Assembly (NCBI GenBank): GCA_029379385.1
Contig: CM055608.1
Span: 21,698,350-21,762,349 of the forward strand
Length of the DNA stretch: 64,000 nucleotides
Direction: 5' to 3'
Source of the DNA: Quillaja saponaria
Lineage: Eukaryota; Streptophyta; Magnoliopsida; Fabales; Quillajaceae
Shown: piece after piece, positions 59,701-64,000 of the stretch
Numbering within the stretch: position 1 is the first letter of the stretch
Layout of the letters: every line of letters begins with the position of its first letter
Made by a program: the position numbers and the translations under genes
The notes under the pieces: model-generated
Told to the model about the DNA's origin: nothing
What the model saw: only the letters and a program-made list of their open reading frames with translations
Database searches by the model: none

Positions 59701-60854
59701 TCTTTCGTTGCTTGATTATTATGTGTAATTGTATAGATATCTGAATAGATTTGTTATATGGAAAATAAGCATGTGTATTGCTTCATTTGAGTTATTTGAA
59801 GTAAGTTTGATGTGTGAAATCAATTATGGTTAATAAGGGCCAATGAAAATATTTTTCTTTCCAAAATGATTTTTACTTCTGAAATAGAATCGGGGTGAAC
59901 CTAAGATGTTTTGATTTGATTATTTGATTATTTGATATTGATTAAAAATACTCGAGTAAGTCAGCCCCGGTGATTAGATTTAGGAGGTGGTATGAAGATT
60001 TCAGTGATTTCGTATTTCCGTTATTCTGTATTTCAGTGATTTAGTATATAATATTGTTTGGTAAGTGGGCACAAAACTGCCAGGTGGGAGATATTAGTGT
60101 GCGGGGTTGAGTTACTCTATTGGCCCTTTGCGTGCTTTAAGTGATTTGAATGTTTGACTTCTTTGCTATGTAATGTATTTTATGAAAGATGTTTAGGTAA
60201 ATTTTACGTTTTTATAATTCGTACATGTGAAAGTAATTTACTGTAGAATTTATGTTATACTGAAATTATTTGATTTATATAGATATATATTATTTATCCT
60301 ATGTATTAAATACATCTGTTGAGTGATGCTAGTACCCTTTGGTTATGTTTTTCATTTACTGAGTCCATGGAACTCATCACTCTTTTGTTGGTATTTTTTT
60401 AGTAACAAGATTTCAGCTTGTGACTTGCCGATAGCGTGCGGTAAGGTCATTCTTCGGAATCTCGTACTTGAAGTCAAGGATGAAAATTTGCACACTAAAA
60501 CTGTGGAGTGTCTGATTTTGTGTTGTGTAATAGTCTAGTTATTTGTGATATGGCTAGAGCGGAGCTCCTCTATGTATACTACGGTTGTTTTGATTTTGTT
60601 GTATATATAACTAAGTGTACTTGTTTGTATTTTGGAACATGTTCCATATTGCAAGGAACCTTTGCCAAATTTTTTAGTAGATTATTATGTATTACAGTAA
60701 TTAAACATTTGTAGTTAACTTGGGTTTTTAAAATTCTACTTTTATTCTTTGGTTTAGTCAAAAGTCATATTTCTTTTTTTGAATCGAAGTTAGGGTTACG
60801 GAAGTTTGGTTACCCATTCCTCTGGCCAGTCATGGTTCTGTGTGGTGTGTGACA
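56741..60854 (+). mobile_element. 4114-bp solo LTR of the chromovirus family
   Basis: Begins TGTCATTATCCGATATCGT and ends GGTGTGTGACA. The 5 bp AAATC are present on both sides (56736-56740 and 60855-60859), a perfect target duplication. No internal element DNA, PBS or PPT lies between, so this is the product of recombination between the two LTRs of one insertion. The LTR is unusually long. It shares blocks with the LTR at 40815 and the inverted copies at 47396-51240 but has no tandem array. The + strand frames at 60323-60714 lie in its 3' end and are not called. Confidence 0.85.
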
Positions 60855-61014
60855 AAATCTCACAAAGTAATAAAAATAATGGAAATTTCACAAAATAATG
60901 TTGTTAATAATAAATCTCACAAAATAAAAGAACATTTTTTAAATTTAACAATATTTAACTATTTTAAAAAGTAATAGAAAATTTGTGCATCGCATGTAGG
61001 CCGAATAAATCTAG
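60855..61014 (+). other. pre-insertion repeat and Helitron-like 3' end
   Basis: Repeats of TTTCACAAAATAATGTTG and AAATCTCACAAAATAA, then TTTGTGCATCGCATGTAGG and a CTAGT at 61011-61015. Plant Helitrons usually end in a GTGCAtcGCAC-type hairpin followed by CTAG before a T. The hairpin here is degenerate. Confidence 0.35.
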
Positions 61015-61025
61015 TACAATATATA

Positions 61026-61420
61026 TCTATACTATATATGAAAATGACTTAATGGCAAAAAATTGTGATATCCTTAAATACCTTATGAGTTTTTACGATG
61101 AAATAAGTACCTTTATTATTTTATAGTATGAAATATTATACTTAAAATAGACTACTAATTTATTTATTTTTCCTAATTATTTTCCCTCTTAATACTAATA
61201 GGATTATAACTTTTTTTCATATATATATATATATGTGTGTGTATATATATGCGTGTGTGTGTAAGAGTAATATTATTTTCTTAATTTTTTTATCTTAAGA
61301 ATTAAAAGAGAAAAAAAAATTATAAATTTATATTTACTTTTTTTTTTTTTTTCATTACGTTAACAAAGAATAACATTTAGTTATTATTTTATGCTATTAA
61401 AATATTGTGCTTCAACCCAA
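61026..61420 (+). other. AT-rich DNA starting with a Helitron-like 5' word
   Basis: ATCTATACTATATATGAAAA near 61026 resembles the TC-starting 5' ends of plant Helitrons. No matching 3' end was found. The rest is AT-rich with (TA)n at 61220-61232 and no gene. Confidence 0.3.
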
Positions 61421-61421
61421 A

Positions 61422-61560
61422 GGTGGTTGGTCGCAGTGGTAAGTGAATTGCAACCCTAAGAAGAGGCCCAAGATTCGAATCCTAAACTCACCTCTTTGGG
61501 GAAGGTCAATAACTATATCGCTCTTTAGACTCGAATGAGATTAGGCCCACACCCTCGAAA

Positions 61561-61602
<42 letters not shown>
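61422..61602 (+). mobile_element. tRNA-derived SINE with (TA)n tail
   Basis: GGTGGTTGGTCGCAGTGGTA holds a box A-like promoter (61431-61443), and AGATTCGAATCC at 61471-61482 a box B-like promoter, 40 nt apart as in tRNA genes. A unique body runs to about 61562 and a (TA)n tail to about 61602. The arrangement is that of a plant SINE, transcribed by RNA polymerase III. Confidence 0.75.
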
Positions 61603-61604
<2 letters not shown>

Positions 61605-61734
61605 GCTTCAATAGATTACTATTTTATTTATTTTCTAACTCTTTCCTTTTCAATATTAATATAATTGTAAAGTTTTTTTACTATTAATTTCTTTAACTAA
61701 TTATTCTCAATTTCTTGAATTAAAATTTAGACTA

Positions 61735-61769
<35 letters not shown>

Positions 61770-62342
61770 TTAGAAAACGTAAACTGTCTTAAGAACATTA
61801 GTTTTAATTAATCAGGATTAGACCAATTGGGTTTTCACCCACAGCAAATAGGCAAGTAAGCAATTTTTCTTTAGTAATTTAAATGGCAACAAAACTTGAG
61901 ACTAATCAAACACGATTAATAAAATTCTTTACCAAAAAAGCATAATTAATAGAACTAAAGAATTAATTAGACACAATTAAAATTTGAGAGAAACTTTAAG
62001 GCCCACAAATGTAATTTCGTGATAACTTTTGTTTTACTTTTCAAACCGAGGCTCACTTGGATACTGAACTGATACTGTATTAATAGCCCATCTATCCATC
62101 CTAACCCAGTCAACCTTGCGGCCCAATTTCGATACCACCAGCACCCTCCTCCCCTGTCCTTCCATTTCTAGAATTCGGAAGCTTCTGTTATCCAAAACAA
62201 ATTTATCCCGTTAGTATGCCACAAGATTTTCATGCGAATACACGATTGATAATGATAAAAGCGCTCTCTGGTCTCCTTCCACTCGGTAGCTTCTTTTTTC
62301 TTTTTTTTGTAGATTTCATACCACCTGAGAGATGAGTGCTTA
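61603..62342. other. unassigned DNA, partly unique in appearance
   Basis: (TA)n at 61737-61766. The 62030-62330 stretch is richer in G+C than its surroundings and not repeated elsewhere in the window. No ORF above 64 codons, and no domain. Confidence 0.35.
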
Positions 62343-62350
62343 ATCCAAAT

Positions 62351-62886
62351 TAGGGGTGGCAATAAGCCGAGCTAGCTCGCGAATAACTCGTGAGCTACTC
62401 GTTAAGAGCTCGAATCAAGCTCGGCTCGTTTAAAAAAACGAGCCGATCTTGAGCTTTAGTTTAAACTCGTTTAGTAAAACGAGCCGAGCTCAATCTTTCT
62501 AAAGCTCGGCTCGTGAGCTCATGAGCTTGCTCGTTTAATATTATTTAATAAATTTTTTATTATAAATATATTCATTTATAATAAATATATTTATATACAA
62601 CAAAACTAACACAAATTGTTACTTGGTTTAGTGGTAATCTGCCCAAATATTCACTAAGAGGTCTTGGTTCAACTCTCCTTGCCTACAAAACTTTTTTAGA
62701 ATTTTCAAAAAAACTTCACGAGCCCTTAACGAGCCGAGCCGAGCTTGAATATTTGCTCGCGAGCCCTTAACGAGCTTAGGCTCGCGAGCCTGAGACGAGC
62801 TCAAGCCGAGCTCGAGCTTGCGTAAAGTGAGACGAGCCGAGCCGAGCTTTGAAGCAAAGCTCGAGCTCGGCTCGTTGACACCCCTA
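62351..62886 (+). mobile_element. 536-bp hAT-type non-autonomous element
   Basis: Ends TAGGGGTGGCAA and TTGACACCCCTA form imperfect terminal inverted repeats. ATCCAAAT is duplicated perfectly at 62343-62350 and 62887-62894, the 8-bp duplication of hAT transposons. Subterminal DNA is dense in GAGCTCGGCTCG and GCTCGTTTA words in both orientations, as in the abundant plant hAT-type miniature elements with this motif. It encodes nothing and contains a small retroinsertion at 62608-62684. Confidence 0.88.
62608..62684 (+). mobile_element. 77-bp tRNA-like retroinsertion inside the hAT element
   Basis: TGGTTTAGTGGTAAT (box A-like, 62624-62638) and GGTTCAACTCT (box B-like, 62666-62676) are spaced as in a tRNA. 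ACAAAACT occurs on both sides (62600-62607 and 62685-62692) as a target duplication. It is either a retrotransposed tRNA-like RNA or a truncated SINE. Confidence 0.75.
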
Positions 62887-62939
62887 ATCCAAATACACCC
62901 AACAGCAGAATTTATAAATTTTCTTAGCCAAGTATGATT

Positions 62940-63510
62940 TAGGGATAAAATATAAGGTAGTTTTCTTGTAAATGGTCTCCCCTAATTTTTATTATTATTA
63001 TTTTATTTTTATTTTTTTACTTAATTAACTCAATCCATACACACCAGGAATTTATAAAAAAAAATTTAGCCAAGTATAATTTAGGGATAAAATTTATAAA
63101 GTACTTGTTAAGGTCATAAATATAGAAATTTTGTATTATTAATTATAGTAGTTGACTATGATTTTAGTACTATGTAATAAATAATTTTATATTTTTGGAA
63201 TGTTTCAAGTTCCAAAACTCATATTTATTGTATCTTATCAAGTGTTCTCTAGGCACTTGTTAGGATGATAAATATAGAAATTTTGTATTATTAATTATAA
63301 TAATTTACCATGATTTCAGTGTTGCGTAATAAATAATTTTATATTTTTTGAATGTTTCAAATTCTAAAACTCATATTTATTGCATCTTATCAAATGCTCA
63401 AATGACCTTCATTAGAAAAACCTATTTATAAAATATAAGGGAGTTTTCTTATAAATGATCTCCCTTAATTTTTATTATTATTATTATTTTACTTAATTAA
63501 CTCAATTCAT
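62940..63510. repeat. nested AT-rich duplications
   Basis: A unit of about 152 bp is repeated at about 63103-63254 and 63255-63400 (TAGAAATTTTGTATTATTAA, AAACTCATATTTATTG). It is bracketed by a second repeated block at 62945-63040 and 63430-63510 (TTACTTAATTAACTCAAT). Confidence 0.75.
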
Positions 63511-64000
63511 ATAATTTCTAAATACCATACAAAATCTCAATACATATTTTGACCCATAAAAAAATTCTACTTATTATCTTATCTCCATTGGCCCTACTTC
63601 TTTTCTCTTTCTTGCTTACTTTTTCTTTTTGGCCTGGTCTTCTCTTTCTCTGCTCTCTGCTTTTTCTCTCATCTATTTTCCCTCTTTCCCTGCTCATAAC
63701 CTTGTCACTACTCTCCTCCAAAGTGTGGTCACGTAAGTATAAAGCATGATTAAAAGTGGGTGAAAGTAGGTATTTATTTATTTTATTTTTTTACGACTCT
63801 TGGATTTTTATTAACGGTAACTTTACTTTGTAAAAATATATATATATTATTGTGAATTTAACTATTTAAGTATTGAGATTAGAGATTTTGACATTTAATT
63901 GGGAGTGTTTATATAAAATTTTGGAATTTGAATTTTGAGATAAGAGTTTGTATATATTACTAAAAAAATAGGTTAAGCTATATTTTTAATCACTATAGTT
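63511..64000. other. pyrimidine-rich stretch at the window edge, no gene assigned
   Basis: 63575-63720 is about 85% pyrimidine on the + strand and is followed by ACGTAAGTAT, which could be a splice donor. It might be a 5' leader of a gene right of the window, but no coding evidence is visible. Both overlapping ORFs here are low complexity. Confidence 0.3.

Noticed and set aside
63518..63749. Overlapping ORFs on both strands (RE/K-rich and L/S-rich)
   Set aside because: Both result from one pyrimidine-rich low-complexity stretch; no coding support.

Overview
The window is 64 kb of AT-rich plant nuclear DNA with no intact host gene that I can recognise. Every recognisable coding stretch is a decayed transposable-element gene or a decayed copy of plastid DNA. 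The element types (Athila- and Tat-type Ty3/gypsy, a chromovirus with a chromodomain, copia, an RTE-like LINE, MULE, a Ptta/En/Spm-type transposase, hAT, SINE) together with the plastid psbE-psbF-psbL-psbJ fragment indicate a flowering plant, most likely a eudicot. I cannot name the species.

Layout. 1-12.3 kb: an Athila-type Ty3/gypsy element on the + strand (RT, RNase H, integrase, env-like ORF, 3' non-coding region, LTR). It is broken by a minus-strand copy of a related element at 2.7-6.5 kb. 12.3-25 kb: a nest three levels deep. A minus-strand Tat-like element (RT, protease, gag) is split inside gag by an internally deleted Athila-type element (16775-24416). That element's 3' region is split in turn by a 4.6-kb minus-strand non-autonomous LTR element (17388-about 21995) holding a gag remnant and two tandem-repeat arrays.

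25-32 kb: mostly LTR pieces whose ends read TGTCAC...GTGACA, including a 2.6-kb fold-back. 32.2-36.4 kb: a MULE (MuDR-like) transposase pseudogene. 36.4-37.5 kb: a copia gag remnant. 37.5-43.3 kb: a deleted chromovirus (PBS, RT fragment, chromodomain, PPT, LTR) whose middle is replaced by about 1.2 kb of plastid DNA carrying relics of psbJ, psbL, psbF and psbE. A (TA)n microsatellite has grown inside the psbE relic. The LTR carries four copies of a 165-170-bp tandem unit.

43.3-52.7 kb: AT-rich DNA, a 5'-truncated LINE and minus-strand chromovirus LTR copies with an eight-copy array of the same unit. 52.7-54.5 kb: a minus-strand Ptta/En/Spm-type transposase pseudogene. 56.7-60.9 kb: a 4114-bp solo LTR with a perfect 5-bp target duplication. 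61-64 kb: short elements, namely Helitron-like ends, a SINE, and a 536-bp hAT-type element with a perfect 8-bp target duplication that itself contains a tRNA-like retroinsertion with its own 8-bp duplication.

The annotation is therefore a history of insertions rather than a set of cooperating genes. Homology was judged by eye from conserved motifs and from similarity between copies inside the window; boundaries marked approximate are estimates.
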